DNA of 64,000 nucleotides from Epiperipatus broadwayi (taxonomy: Eukaryota; Onychophora; Udeonychophora; Euonychophora; Peripatidae): assembly GCA_028023455.1 (NCBI GenBank), contig JAQFVV010006451.1, positions 374,001-438,000 of the forward strand, read 5' to 3'. Both the position numbers and the translations under genes were made by a program. The notes below the pieces were generated by a model. The model made no database searches and was not told the origin of the DNA. It saw nothing but the letters and a program-made list of their open reading frames with translations. Below, in pieces: positions 11,191-23,454 of the stretch. Positions within the stretch are counted from its first letter, which is position 1. Every line of letters starts with the position of its first letter.

Positions 11191-12846
11191 TGTGCCATTA
11201 CTTTTCATATCTAAAAGTTTGTAGGCCAAGAATCAAAGATTTTACTTACAGCAGAAATCATATCATATGAGTGCGCCAACAGTAAATAACCTGGAGCCAC
11301 GAAATTAGAAGAATCTTATATCATGGCTGTTAATTTTTATATGTATGACAGATTCAGCTAATCTCCCTTGCAATCCTTTTTTCTTTATATATATGTGTGT
11401 GTATACGCTATGGTCATATGTTTTATTATTACATACAAATGCTAAAGGAATAAACGCGAACACTTACATATGTTTCAAATAATAAAAAGTTTTATTATAA
11501 AATCTTTTTTTATACCTTTCCTTTATTCAAGACCATTGATAGTAACAAATCATTTATAATTACCTCCTCTACCTCCCTCTTTTCTATAGACTTAACCCGA
11601 TTAACATTAGTGTTCTTTTTCTTTTTTTTTAATAAATAAATAAAAAAAACACAGGTGAAGAGTAACATATTTTTCGTTCTTGAAGGAACATGCGCTTTTA
11701 CTTATATATATATAAGCATCCCAGACTGGTACAAATCTTGACCAGTGCAGAGGCTAAGCAGCTTACTATTAGGAGACAGAAATTACTGTGAACCCCTACC
11801 CTCTCTTTCAATATTTACTCCACTGTTAAACTTTTCATTTGCTTTCTTAAATCATTTCTATTGTTAATCTCCCCTATAGTCTTGAAACCTATCTGAAGCT
11901 AGTTGAAAACTCTCTTTAAAGAAAAATTCAAATACAAATAAAAATAAATTATGAATTTCAAATAAAATTAATTGGACAAAGTAAACATAAGCATTATAAA
12001 TATATGCATATAAAAAAAAAACTTTCTATGGTCGCAACTTATAGTTTGTGGCTGATTAAATATAATCCCAATTAGAGGTGTTTTTAAATTTAGCAATCAA
12101 TAGTTCAAGCAAAAAGCAAAGTTTATATTAACCTGATCGATCAGTGTCCGTACGCGTTCCTTGGGATCCTTTGGGAGTTGATTCACTATAATGAATTTTG
12201 TCCACCCGGCTAACTTCATTTTCTCTTCGGTGGTTTCTCGGTGATGAAATCCAGGATTTGGCTAGTGTCCCGGCTGGGGGTGGATTTTAGTTGTTTAGCC
12301 TTCTAACATTTTTATTTTTCAAAAATAGCTCTCTTCTGTTATAAAAAATAATAATAATAAATTAAACAATAGATTTGTCTCTTATTTATAGTTCTTTTTC
12401 CATTTTCCTTTTATCTGATCATGTTCCCAGCCAGTGATTGCATTTCTTTAATTTTTTTTTTTAGTTTTTTAACACCAGCTAACTAGAAGCCATGACAATA
12501 GAATTAATTACAACTCTTTCCTCCCTCCCTTCAGATTAGAAAATTTAATTAAAAATTGTTTTCAAAAACAACCAAAAATATATTTTTAATATCACATTCG
12601 ATTTAATCTCTCAATCATATAAAAAAATAATCTACCATTTTGCTTTTTCTTTCTTTTTTTCAAACCCCAATAAAAAACTAATAAATAATACCAAAAACCT
12701 ACTATAAAAAGACTAATAACTAATTCTAAAAAAAAGACTTTCTATACACACAACATTTATTTATATATACCTAATATACATATGTGTATATACGTAATTT
12801 ATATGCACAGAAATTATAACATGAGCTGAACAAAATTATCGGCTCA
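11191..12846 (-). mobile_element. 3' LTR of gag-only LTR retrotransposon
   Basis: This ~1656 bp segment recurs as 14108-15758 in the same orientation. On the plus strand it starts TGTGCCATTA and ends ATTATCGGCTCA, so the minus-strand LTR is bounded by canonical TG...CA. Because the gag between the copies reads on the minus strand, this left copy is the 3' LTR. A purine-rich polypurine-tract candidate (GGAAAGGAA on the minus strand, about 12850-12862) lies just internal to it. The two LTRs show scattered differences and small indels, densest in the first ~120 bases, so the insertion is not recent. Confidence 0.85.
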
Positions 12847-13922
12847 TTGCATTCCTTTCCGATAATAATAAAATATATATATAAAACACTAATTATTCCG
12901 TGAAGGCTTGCCTGTAAATTCTCATATCCTGTTACCTTTTCCCCTAGGTTCATTACTATTTTCCCACCTAATATTAGAGTCTTCCCATCTTCCATATCAT
13001 TATACTCCATATTGACTAATATTTCTATGGCTTCCTCAATCGATAGCTGTCGGTTTTCTGCCAGTTTCCACTGTACTCCGGAAGGAAAGTTGTATCTTAT
13101 CGTTCTCACTATTTGAAATTGGTCCATTGGATAAGCTTCCAATGTTCTTAATTTTGCAGCTTGACGCTGGAAGAACTGACTGTATGTTTCGTCTTTGTCA
13201 CATTTGTATTTCTCTCGTGATATTTTCATGTGTTTCGCCTCTTGTTTTTCCATGCTCCAGAACCCCTGTAAAATCATGTTTCGATATTCCGAAAAAGTTT
13301 TGGGTCTGTAATTTACAGCTTTCCACCATTCCTGCACAGGACCACTTAAATAGCTCATCGCTATAATAATTTTTTCTACTTCCTCGACTCTATGAAAGTG
13401 AAAAAAATCTTGGAAACTATTCAAATAATCAAATGGGCTTTCTTCTTTGTCTCCTTTAAACCCTTTTAAATGGCTAAACTTGGCTAATGCCATTCTATCG
13501 AGGCTATTTTCCTTAGGTTCGTTCAGTTTGTTTTCCATTTTACTTTCCTCCGTGTCTATCCTTGTCCACTTCTTTTGTGGGTTTACTTTTATTTGTTCTA
13601 ATTGTTCTTCCTTTTTTCTCTCACAATCCTTATCGGCTTCAACGTCTGTTCTACTTAAACTCCCCTCTATATCCGATCTGTTTTCTTTATTCTCTTTTAA
13701 CTCATTTATCTCTTTTCTCATGTCTTTGATAATTTTTTTATCTCTTTTATTTATTTCTGGTCTTCTTCTATCATACCTTTAATCTCTTTTCTTTCTTTCT
13801 GGTCTTCCAAAACTATTCTTTTTAAGTCATTAATAGCTCCCAGTATCTCTTTCAACTGACACTGCTTGGGGTTCCTGAATGTCACCACCGGGATTTCCAC
13901 TACACTTTTATCCTCGCTCATT
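12771..13922 (-). pseudogene. Gag of a non-autonomous Ty3-like LTR element
   Basis: The main ORF (13721 to 12771, 316 codons) has a charged coiled-coil N-terminal third. A capsid-like core follows at residues about 78-240, with SYLSGPVQEWWKAV near 123-136, then FFQRQAAKLRTLEAYP. That arrangement is characteristic of Ty3/gypsy-type Gag. An upstream Met at 13922 begins a further open segment that stops near 13753 in another frame; one small frameshift would join it, so the true start is probably 13922. The last ~25 codons run into the 3' LTR. There is no CCHC zinc knuckle, protease, RT, RNase H or integrase, and no room for them in the 1.26 kb internal region. Gag would assemble a particle, but enzymes would have to come from another element. 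Plus-strand ORFs at 13127 and 13447 are shadows. Confidence 0.75.
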
Positions 13923-14107
13923 TTTATTTTGTCTTTTTTCTTCTATACTTATTTCTAAATCCTCCCCCAACCAAGACACCAACTCTCTGATCTCATCTAA
14001 AACTAATCTAACCTATCTCACAACTCCTATCTCTGGTCATTTATTATTCTAGTAAAGCCCAAAATGTTGGGTATGCCATTTTCTATCTTATCTGTAGCCT
14101 ACCCCTC
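12847..14107 (-). mobile_element. Internal region of the gag-only LTR element
   Basis: About 1261 bp between the LTRs, holding only the gag ORF and a ~185 bp leader (14107 to 13923, minus). A TGG triplet does not immediately follow the 5' LTR, so the primer-binding site is unclear. Candidates are TGGCATACCCAAC about 30 bases in or TTGGTGTCTTGG further in. The whole element spans 11191-15758 (4568 bp). Confidence 0.75.
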
Positions 14108-15758
14108 TGTGCCATTACTTTTCAAATCTAAAAGTTTGCAGGCTAAGAATCAAAGATTTTACTTACAGCAGAAATCATATCACACAAGGGTGCCACCAGA
14201 AAATAATCTGGAGCCACGAAATTAGAAGAATCTTATATCGCGGCTGTTAATTGTTATACGTATGACAGATTCAGCTAATCTCCCTTGCAATCTTTTTTTT
14301 CTTTATATATATGCATGTATACACTACGGTCATATGTTTTATTATTACATACAAATGCTAAAGGAATAAACGCTAACACTTACATATGTTTCAAATAATA
14401 AAACGTTTTATTATAAAATCTTTTTTATACCTTTCCTTTATTCAAGACTATTGATAGAAACAAATCATTTATAATTACCTTCTCTACCTCCCTCTTTTCT
14501 ATAGACTTAACCCGACTAACATTAGTGTTCTTTTTCTTTTTTTTAATAAATAAAAAAAAAAAACACAGGTGAAGAGTAACATATTTTTCGTTCTTGAAGG
14601 AACATACGCTTTTACTTATATATATAAGTGTCCCAGACTGGTACAAATCTTGACCAGTGCAGAGGCTAAGCAGCTTACTATTAGGAGACAGAAATTACTC
14701 TGAACCCCTACCCTCTCTTTCAATATTTACTCCACTCTTAAACTTTTCATTTGCTTTCTTAAATCATTTCTATTTTTAATCTCCCCTATAGTCTTGAATC
14801 GTATCTAAAGCTAGTTGAAAACTCTCTTTAAAGAAAAATTCAAATACAAATAAAAATAAATTATGAATTTCAAATAAAATTAATTGGACAAAGTAAACAT
14901 AAGCATTATAAATATATGCATATAAAAAAAAACTTTCTATGGTCGCAACTTATAGTTCGTGGCTGATTAAATATAATCCCAGTTAGAGGTGTTTTTAAAT
15001 TTAGCAATCAATAGTTCAAGCAAAAAGCAAAGTTTATATTAACCTATTGATCAGTGTCTGTACGTGTTCCTTGGGATCCTTTGGGAGTTGATTCACTATA
15101 ATGAATTTTGTCCACCTGGCTAACTTCACTTTCTCTTCGGTGGTTTCTCGGTGATGAAATGCAGAATTCGGCTAGTGTCCTGGCTGGGAATGGATTTTAG
15201 TTGTTTAGCCTTCTAACATTTTTATTTTTCAAAAGTAGCTCTCTTCTGTTATAAAAAAATTAATAATTAATTAAACAATAGGTTTGTCTTTTATATATAG
15301 TCCTTTTTCCATTGTCCTTTTATCTGATCATGTTCCCAGCCAGTGATTGCATTTCTTTAATTTTTTTTTTAGTTTTTTAACACCAGCTAACTAGAAGCCA
15401 CGACAATAGAATTAATTACAACTCTTCCCCCCCCCCTTCAGATTAGAAAATTTAATTAAAAATTGTTTTCAAAAACAATCAAAAATATATTTTTAATAAC
15501 ACATTCGATTTAATCTCTCAATCATATAAAAAAATAATTAATCTACCATTTTGCCTTTTCTTTCTTTTTTTCAAACCCCAATAAAAAACTAATAAATAAT
15601 ACCAAAAACCTACTATAAAAAGACTAATAACTAATTCTAAAAAAAAAAACTTTCTATACACACAGCATTTATTTATATATACCTAATATACATATGTATA
15701 TATATGTAATTTACATGCACAGAAATTATAACATGAGCCAAACAAAATTATCGGCTCA
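14108..15758 (-). mobile_element. 5' LTR of gag-only LTR retrotransposon
   Basis: Second copy of the ~1.65 kb LTR. On the minus strand it begins TGAGCCGATAATTTTG and, like other LTR-like ends here, has a self-complementary tip (TGAGCC then GGCTCA within 25 bases). It ends AATGGCACA. TATA-rich stretches occur near 14620 and 14305 on the minus strand, but the promoter cannot be fixed. Flanks are AT-rich (ATAT on the left, ATTT on the right), so no clean target-site duplication can be read. The minus ORF at 14425-14646 lies in the LTR and looks fortuitous. Confidence 0.85.
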
Positions 15759-16127
15759 ATTTATATATATATTAATAAATCTAGCACTTCAAACTATAGC
15801 AGACAAAACCAGAAATTGAAAATCTCTTGAGTATTGTCTATAACGTCACCATCATGTTCTTATTTTATTAGAATACCAAGAAAGTGCAAATATTTATTTA
15901 CACCTACAAATGTTAAATCTTGCAGAATGGGTAATAGAACAATTAGTATTAATTAGGGTAAAATTCAAATTCACATAATTTATAAATGCTGTGTTTTTCA
16001 ACAACTTACAAATCTCAGATATTAAAGAAATGGGCAATCTAATAGTTACTATTAATTAGATGAAGTTAAAGTTCACATAATTTATCAATATAATCTTATT
16101 TATTTCCCTGAAAGTTAGTGATGATGA
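15759..16127. other. AT-rich flank, nothing recognised
   Basis: Between the LTR element and the next palindrome. It contains a loose internal similarity (AAATTCACATAATTTAT-like words near 15970 and 16070) but no gene. Confidence 0.5.
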
Positions 16128-16567
16128 TATATTATTACATGTGATGTGTTGAACTATTTCCATCATCTATGAGTGAATGTTGGATGTAGAAAAAATTTTA
16201 AACATTATTTAAACTTTTCAAATACAAACAACTTGTTAGTAATAATACACAATTAGACAACACAGGTTAGAAATTATACAATGCTTCAGGTAGTATTATT
16301 CTCCATTCTTCTTCAGTTGTTAGTAATTACACAACGTTTTGAGTAGTAGCATTCTCCATTCTTCTTCAGGTGTTGCAACACTGATGGAGAGTGGAGAATA
16401 ATACTACTCAAAACATTGTGTAATTACTGAGCTGTATCCTCTAATGGTGTGTTATTACTAACAAGTTGTTTGTATCTGAAAAGTTTAAATAAAGTTTAAA
16501 ATTTTCTATACATTCTACATTCATTCATAGATGATGGAAATAGTCCACCATATAACATCTATTAATA
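16128..16567. repeat. Palindromic (fold-back) element, arms about 200 bp
   Basis: ACTATTTCCATCATCTATGA near 16150 is matched in inverse near 16520-16545. Inner blocks also pair (ACAAACAACTTGTTAGTAAT on the left with ATTACTAACAAGTTGTTTGT on the right). The centre at about 16300-16380 contains a short direct duplication of CATTCTTCTTCAG. No ORF. Confidence 0.85.
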
Positions 16568-17138
16568 TAGCCTCTTTCAATCAACTAATAAATAACAACA
16601 ATATAAAATTATTGTTACTAATTTTAAACTTTTATGAGTATGCAACAATTATTTAAATATGAAATCTTAATAAATTCATTAAAAGAATATTGAGATGAAT
16701 AAAAACTTTACTTTGTGTTATTTATTTATTTATTTATTTTGTAAGTGACTATATGTGTATCTGTTGTGGATTTGTACTTATTTGTTGGGTTATTTTGATA
16801 AAATCTGAGATTTGTAAATAAGATGATCACTTTCCATTTGATTTGCTTTCTAACAAAATAAAAGCAATATAATGATAACATTGACATTATTCAAGACAAA
16901 CACTATTCGAATATTTACAAATACATATAATATCAGATAAAATAATGTATAGTAAAACAAAGCACAGGACTTGTACAACTAATTACAGTGTGTTTTGTAT
17001 GGATTGATTTATATAATCATCACAAAATTCATTTCTAGTGCATTTCTTTTGTCTTTGTATATTTTTCACTTGGATTTGGAATGGTCATCCTTATTTGTCA
17101 TTAGCTGTTTCTGATATTCATATATATATATATATATA
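16568..17138. other. AT-rich sequence with (TTTA)n and (TA)n runs
   Basis: A TTTA-type run near 16715-16740 and a TA run at 17120-17140. Nothing else recognised. Confidence 0.55.
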
Positions 17139-17328
17139 TATTAAGTATTAAATCACCCCACATGGTTAAGAAATCGAGTACCACCCTCTGTGAATTAATA
17201 TATAGATACATTAGAGTTCGTATTTCAAAATAACCAGCTCAAAACGAACTCTAATGTATTTATATATTAGTTCTCAGAGGACGGTATGGGATTTCTTAAC
17301 CATGTGGAGTGATTTAATGCTTAATATT
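17139..17328. repeat. Palindromic element flanked by TA run
   Basis: Arms such as CCACATGGTTAAGAAAT (left) and ATTTCTTAACCATGTGG (right) pair. A second pair inside is AGAGTTCGT with ACGAACTCT. Both arms contain CATTAGAGTTCG-type words. Confidence 0.85.
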
Positions 17329-17352
17329 TGTATATTTATTTCAGTATAGTGT

Positions 17353-17412
17353 TATGCACTGGATTTATATTATATATATATATATATATATATAATATAA
17401 ATCCAGTGCATA
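17353..17412. repeat. Hairpin around a (TA)n core
   Basis: TATGCACTGGATTTATA pairs with TATAAATCCAGTGCATA across a TA run. A further TA run follows at 17413-17444. Confidence 0.9.
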
Positions 17413-17450
<38 letters not shown>

Positions 17451-17579
17451 ATCCACTAGAATAAAACTACAAAATTTTTAAAAATGCCTATATAAAATTG
17501 AAAATTAATATCCTTTGCTATAGCCAGCTTTGGCGTAATCCACCATTTTAAGTAGCAATATGTTAATATTTAAATATTA

Positions 17580-17930
17580 TTAAACTCTCACACCAGTAAC
17601 ACTCCCACATGAATTACCTATTTTCCATAAATTGTGAGTATCAACACAATTACACTGTTTATTCAATACATTATTCATACTATTTATAAAATATGACTCC
17701 TTAATTTTTCTTTTCTTCAAATCATTTTCCATATGCAAAATAAAAACTCTATCAATGCACAATTCTCCATTACAAATCACTGCATGTTCTGTAAAAACAG
17801 ATTTATACCTCTCTGCAGAATAATGCAACTTATTATATAATAATTCACCCTCCCTAATCCTCTTTTTTAATGCACATTTAGTCTCCCCGATGTAATTATA
17901 TCCACAATAACATACCACTTTATATATATA
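17580..17930 (-). pseudogene. Penelope-like element GIY-YIG endonuclease fragment
   Basis: The ORF 17918 to 17580 encodes the C-terminal nuclease of a Penelope-like retroelement. It has CYCGYNYIGETKCALKKRIRE at its start (the C-C-x-YIGET core), FTEHAV around residue 43 and a KKRKIKESYFI stretch about residue 88. The first residues of the motif extend slightly upstream of the Met. Just upstream the sequence becomes a TA run, so the RT domain is missing. The GIY-YIG domain nicks target DNA for insertion in this family. Length and openness suggest moderate age; this is a 5'-truncated copy. It is related to, but not the same as, the copy at 59868-60655. Confidence 0.8.
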
Positions 17931-17949
17931 TTACATTTGTTGCTTTTAT

Positions 17950-18194
17950 ATGACTTTTTCAGTTGGAAAACTGAATTTAAAGATATATAGATGTCTGAAA
18001 ATTACAGATCTCCATATTAAGAGTTAACTATTAAATAAATGCTTACATTGAGTTTTTATTTTTAAATCTAGTGTTCTACAAACTCACTGAAGAGGGCTAT
18101 AGCTTGAAAACAATCTGGAGATGGGATACTTTTAGATAAATATGATTTGAATGCCTTTCCTTAGAGCATTTATCATAAAAAAGCTTGTTTAGAG

Positions 18195-18195
<1 letters not shown>
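17950..18195. repeat. Fragment of the 3319/34800 fold-back family
   Basis: Contains the family's words GATGTCTGAAAA, GAGTTAACTATTAAATAA and AATCTAGTGTTCT, in the order seen at 3780-3880 and 35165-35270. It ends at a (TA)n run. Confidence 0.6.

Positions 18196-18196
<1 letters not shown>

Positions 18197-18256
<60 letters not shown>
18197..18256. repeat. (TA)n microsatellite
   Basis: About 60 bp of uninterrupted TA, abutting a TGTGCCAA string at 18257 that resembles the LTR-like tips elsewhere. Confidence 0.95.
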
Positions 18257-18259
<3 letters not shown>

Positions 18260-18730
18260 GCCAACTTAAATTTGGAATAAATTTTAAATATGTGATAAAA
18301 TGTGAATTGTAAAAAAAATATTGATTTTAATAGTGAATATGTTAACCTGGATTAGTGGAATATGTTATTATCACAACAATAATATTGAAGTAAGAAACGT
18401 TTATTATTAATTGTAATATAAAATTTATGAATTGATTTTATTCATATTCAAAATGCACATGTGACTAATAAGGTTTATAATTTTGATAAAATTATTATTA
18501 TTATTTTCATTATTATATGTATTTTGGTTACTGCTTTCACAGATGGTTGATTACAAGTAATACACATGTATATTTAATGTCAAGTAATGTCTGTTATTTT
18601 ATTTGAATAACATATGTAATAGTATATCAGAAGGGTATATATAAAATATCTGTTTCCAAAATAGTACGGAAAGAATGCAGTCTAAATTGTTTAATTCTAT
18701 AAATTAAAGCACTTCAAACAATTAAAACAA
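18257..18730. other. AT-rich sequence, LTR-like 5' tip only
   Basis: Starts TGTGCCAACTTAAATTTGGA, resembling the terminal string of LTR-like segments at 2985 and 11191, but I find no matching end, ORF or promoter. Confidence 0.35.
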
Positions 18731-18775
18731 TTAAAAGTCTCATTTTCCTCTTTTCTGTACAAAAACTTTATTTCT

Positions 18776-18832
<57 letters not shown>

Positions 18833-18915
18833 ACTTGTTCAAATATATCCACTTGTTGAACAAGTGGATACAAGAAATAAAGTTTTTGTAAAGAAAAGAG
18901 GAAAATGAGACTTAA
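18731..18915. repeat. Palindrome around a (TA)n core
   Basis: AAGTCTCATTTTCCTCTTTT (left) pairs with the inverse at 18890-18910. CTTTATTTCTTGT pairs with ACAAGAAATAAAG. The centre holds a TA run (18784-18830) and a small hairpin CCACTTGTT/AACAAGTGG. Confidence 0.9.
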
Positions 18916-20403
18916 TTGTATGTAATGTATATTTTGAAAAGAAAAAAAGGATGGAATGGTGATTATAAGGTTTTAAACAGAGGTAAATGGATTTGTCTAA
19001 ATTGTTTAATTTACATTAAGTGAAAGAATATTATTTGTATTTTTAAAAATGTAAATGTTTGGTATATAATAATTATAAAATATTATTTTTTATCTTGTTA
19101 TTATTATTGTGCAATAAATTTTTATTTGTGGATCACTGAATACATTTGACAGAAAAGTTATAAAGAGTGTTGCTGTAGTTTTTTGTTTTTTTCCTGATGT
19201 CAATTGAAAAGATTACAAATAGAACTGAATGGTTTAAATTCACTGTCTTACATCTTGCCTTCAATAGAAGTGAACCTAAGCTGCTTCATATAATGTTTAT
19301 TCGTATTTTAAAAATATTTAATTATTAACTATATAAGATGATGGGGTAAGATAATTAATATTCATCTAGAAGGCTGAATGGACTTATAGAAAATTTGTAA
19401 GAACGATAAAACTATTAAAAGAATATAAAGTAATTTATTGCATTAAAAATACCATCTGTATATTTCTTTGCTTAAAATGGATATTGTTTATGTTTCAATA
19501 ATGTGATATAACTGCTAATGACATAAAAATGTGTACAAGTGCATCTGTCAAATAGTTTTGTGAGATTGATGAATTATTCCAATACAGGATATAAATTGAT
19601 TTGTTTCGCATTGCATCTTTAACTGGAATTTGTTAACTTATAATGTCTTATAAATTAAATATCTGTTAAATAAAGGGATATTTATGTTGCATTGTCATAG
19701 AAGGAAACTGGCACTTATACACTTATAATATCATATAAACCAAACACATGCTAAATGAAAGGATAACTTGGTTATTTAGAAATATATTAAAATTAACAAA
19801 ATGTGTTTCATATCAGGTAACTTTAAATGACATTTCTATTAGCAATCTGGACTAATAAGATATCATCATAATGCTTTCAAGAAATAGATATTGGAATGGT
19901 ATTACTTTGAAGTGTCATGTTATACTTTTGCTTTGAAATGTCATAGTGAAGGATGATTACTCAGGTCATTTATTAACATGTATTATATTATTATTTTAAA
20001 TATATAATTGTATCTTATTTCTAGATGGTATATTCATAAAATATAAGAGAGTTAAGTTTTTCTAAATTCAGATTTATATTTCATAACCTAAAAATTATAA
20101 TCTTAATTACAAAATATTATTTTCTTATTCATTGATTATAAATTGCTTATAAATATTAAAAATCTAAAAAAACTACATTGCAGCAAATTTTATTTTTATT
20201 CTATTAAAATAATGTGAATTATATTTTATGTGTATTATATTTTATCACAATTAACTATTTTTTTAAAGATTAGGATTGTAATTGACACTCTTGTATTTTA
20301 AAAAGTATATATGCATTACAGCGTGCTTTGTGTTACATAGATATACATATTTTAGATTAATCAAGTTTATAGATAAAGTTCAATATATTAAGAGAAAGAA
20401 TGT
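18916..20403. other. AT-rich sequence, nothing recognised
   Basis: No long ORF or structured repeat. Two loosely similar passages near 19620 and 19730 share CTTATAAT(G/A)TC and TAAAT(A/G)AA(A)GGATA words, perhaps an old duplication. Confidence 0.5.
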
Positions 20404-21520
20404 AGGGGGTAGAGAAATAGATTATAAATGGTGAGGAGAAAAATGTATTTCTAGAGAAGAAGTAGAGACAATCCTAAATAAGTATGTAACAGATATAGAA
20501 GAGATGTTAGATGTGAAAAATAGAGTGATAATAAACCTAAAGGTACATAGTAATAGAAATATTAGTTTTACAAAAAATGAACTGAATGAGGCAGGGGAAA
20601 AGATTGAGAATGAAAAGACAAGAGGTTTCAATGGATGGGTAGCATAAAGGGTCATGAAATGTTGGAAATAGGGCTAAATTAAATCTATTATCATCTTTTA
20701 ATAAAATAGCACAGAATACAGAATTTCCAGATAGATGGAATAATACTAGAGTGAGGCTATTATTTAAAGGAAACGATAAGGACTATACAAAGATAAACAA
20801 TTATAAAAAAGTAGTGGTAATGCCAGAGTTATATAAAGGTTTTGCATATATGGTAGCTGGAAGGGTGATAAAATGTATGGAAGAAAATAATATAGTAGGA
20901 GAAATGCTAGTAGGTTTTAAAATGGATAGGCATATAGGAGAGAGTTTATTTGTAATCACACAATTATAGATATGTGTAGGATTACAGGTAGGCAGATGTA
21001 TATGGTCTTTATAGATATAGAGAAGGCATATGATAAATAGAAATACATTATAGGTAAGTTTAGTAAATGTGGGAATGAATGGAGTTTTAGTGGATCTTAT
21101 TAAGAGATTGTATGAAAATAATTACTATATGTATCAATAAGTAAATATAGAATCAGAGTTAAAAATGGGGTGAGACTATGGCAAGCATACCCTATGTGAC
21201 CTATTTTGTTTTTGGTATATTTGAGAGAAGGGCAATGGAAAGGCTTGGAAGAGAAAGTAAGATACCATTAATAGATTGAAAGGGAGTGTAGACATTATTG
21301 GGTATTTTATTTGCTGATATTTTTGTGCACAGAAATTAGGGAAGATAATGAAGACTTGTGCAAGGGTGGGTAAAAAAATGGGGGTCAAATTTAATGAAGA
21401 AAAATCAAAAGTAATGATGATAAACGCTGGTGATAGAAAAGAAAAAGAATTTTTCTTGGGGATATAAAGTTAAATGTGGTGAATAGGTACAACTATTTGT
21501 GAATCATCTTAAGTAGTCAG
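20404..21520 (+). pseudogene. Decayed non-LTR reverse transcriptase
   Basis: Several short plus-strand open segments, in shifting frames, carry RT motifs in the correct order. They are ISFTKNELNEAGEKI (fingers), GNDKDYTKINNYKKV (the N-Y-R-P-I region), MLVGFKMDRHIGESLFVITQL (the AGFRKGRS...QL region), VFIDIEKAYD (motif A), VKNGVR (motif B region), and finally KKMGVKFNEEKSKVM. The YADD box is unreadable, replaced by LLIFLCT-like text. At least five stops and several frame changes are needed, so this is an old dead copy. Sequence is unlike the RTE copies here, so it is another LINE family. Neither end can be placed. Confidence 0.75.
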
Positions 21521-21782
21521 AGATTTGATACATTGGTTTTATTCACTTGCAATCCATTATAAATGCTATTCAAATCTGTGGGCTTATAATAATGATCATC
21601 GTCATTGTTTTATTTTGTTATACATAGTATCCAGATACATGGCTTTATAAAAAGGTTAAATTGGGTGTTAGCTTGGCATTCACTGGTTGGTAATCAACAT
21701 GATTGTTCATCATTTTCATTTTGTTACAAATAATATTACAATTCATGGGCATTATTAAATTATGGTTGTTTTTTCTTGGTTC
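21521..21782. repeat. Degenerate ~60 bp subrepeats leading into the tandem array
   Basis: TTTTGTTATA and TTTTGTTACAAAT-type words recur about every 60 bases and resemble pieces of the 275 bp units that follow. Confidence 0.4.
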
Positions 21783-22612
21783 ATGTTTTATTTAGTTATA
21801 AATGGTGACTAATAATTAGGTTATAACAAGGATTATACTATCCTCATATTTTATTCCATCACAAATCACGTTCAACTTTAGGGAATATATTTTATACAGT
21901 TACAAATCCTACTAAAGTCTATGGTGATATTAATGAAGAGCATCATTTTTATTCAGTTACAATATATGTACACACATTAGTTCATTATATTTTATTTCTA
22001 TGTAATTCTGTCTTTACTACTTATCTCAATACTGTTATATATCATTATACATTAGACATGTTTTATTCAGTTATAAATGGTGACTAATAATTAGGTTATA
22101 ACAAGGATTATACTATCCTCATATTTTATTCCATCACAAATCACGTTCAACTTTAGGGAATATATTTTATACAGTTACAAATCCTACTAAAGTCTATGGT
22201 GCTATTAATGAAGAGCCTAGCATCATTTTTATTCAGTTACAATATACGTACACACATTAGTTCATTATATTTTATTTCTATGTAATTCTGTCTTTACTAC
22301 TTATCCCAATACTGTTATATATCATTATACATTAGACATGTTTTATTCAGTTATAAATGGTGACTAATAATTAGGTTATAACAATGATTATACTATCCTC
22401 ATATTTTATTCCATCACAAGTCACGTTCAACTTTAGGGGATATATTTTATACAGTTACATATCCTACCAAAGTCTGTGGTGTTATTAATGAAGAGCATCA
22501 TTTTTATTCAGTTATAATATACATACACACATTAGTTCATTATATTTTATTTCTATGTAATTCTGTCTTTACTATTTATCTCAATACTGTTATATATCAT
22601 TATACAATTATT
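21783..22612. repeat. Tandem repeat, three copies of about 275-280 bp
   Basis: TATAAATGGTGACTAATAAT occurs at 21797, 22072 and 22352, giving periods of 275 and 280. The copies differ at few positions; copy 2 carries a 5 bp insertion (GAGCCTAGCATC versus GAGCATC). Within each unit, TTTTATT(C/T)(A/C)(A/G)TTA-type words recur about every 60 bases, pointing to a higher-order structure. Confidence 0.9.
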
Positions 22613-23454
22613 CTCATTATTTATATTCCAAAAAACAGATTCCACATTTCAATTTTGACTATATCTTTGCAAAGAGCTCTATTTTTTTTTTTTAAAAAAA
22701 ACTCATTTTTATATTTTTCCTTCAGTTCCATTAACTAAATTTTTTTAATACTTTGCACACTTTCTTACCAACTATTTTCGATACATTTTTCCTCCGAAAA
22801 GAAGAACGGGGGGTATCATTACAAACCTATTGCCTCCTACAGAAATACAATCATAGATATTTGATTTCCACTATCCCTTAATGCCCTATGATTTTATTTA
22901 CAGCTTATATTTTGACTATAATATATATAACATTAATTTTTAAACAAAAAATTTGTTGTTTTTTTTTAATCTAATATAGTTTTAAGTTTTACATTAGAAA
23001 CTGTCTGCCAATCCTACATTTAATGCCATTTTTAAGAAAAGAGAAAGTGAGTTCTTAAATTAATAAAGAATAAAAGAAATTTCTTTAAAAATTACTATGT
23101 TCTAGCATTGTCAAAATGTTGCAAAAACATAAAGATTAATTTTTATCCTTGATGGGTTCTTTGTGACATTATAGTTAGTGAGAACGACTTAGCCAAAAGA
23201 GTCTGTTGATGACAGTTTTCATCAAGAATATTTGGAAAAGAGTTCTGATAGTGTCACACAAGAATATATATCACTCTTTTTTAAATGAAAAAGTCAAATG
23301 AGAGCAACATGAGAAACAGTAATTGCTTGCTGTAATAGTGCAATGTGAGACTGCTTATTATACAATTCTTTAATATTTAGCAATAAAAATAGATATTAAT
23401 AACTGACAAGGCTATATGATGATATATATATAATTTCCATTAAACGTAAATATA
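22613..23454. other. AT-rich sequence, no gene recognised
   Basis: Slightly GC-richer text at 22780-22900 and 23150-23280 has no supportable exon. Otherwise AT-rich. Confidence 0.5.

Noticed and set aside
13127-13782. Plus-strand ORFs opposite gag
   Set aside because: Shadows of the gag coding strand; composition is Phe/Ser/Leu-rich as expected from antisense of a charged coiled coil.
12847-14107. Hidden pol gene between the LTRs
   Set aside because: I looked for D-x-G, YxDD and integrase H-H-C-C motifs in all frames of this 1.26 kb and saw none.
21783-22612. CRISPR-like array
   Set aside because: The 275-bp units are directly contiguous with no unique spacers, and the context is a eukaryotic genome.
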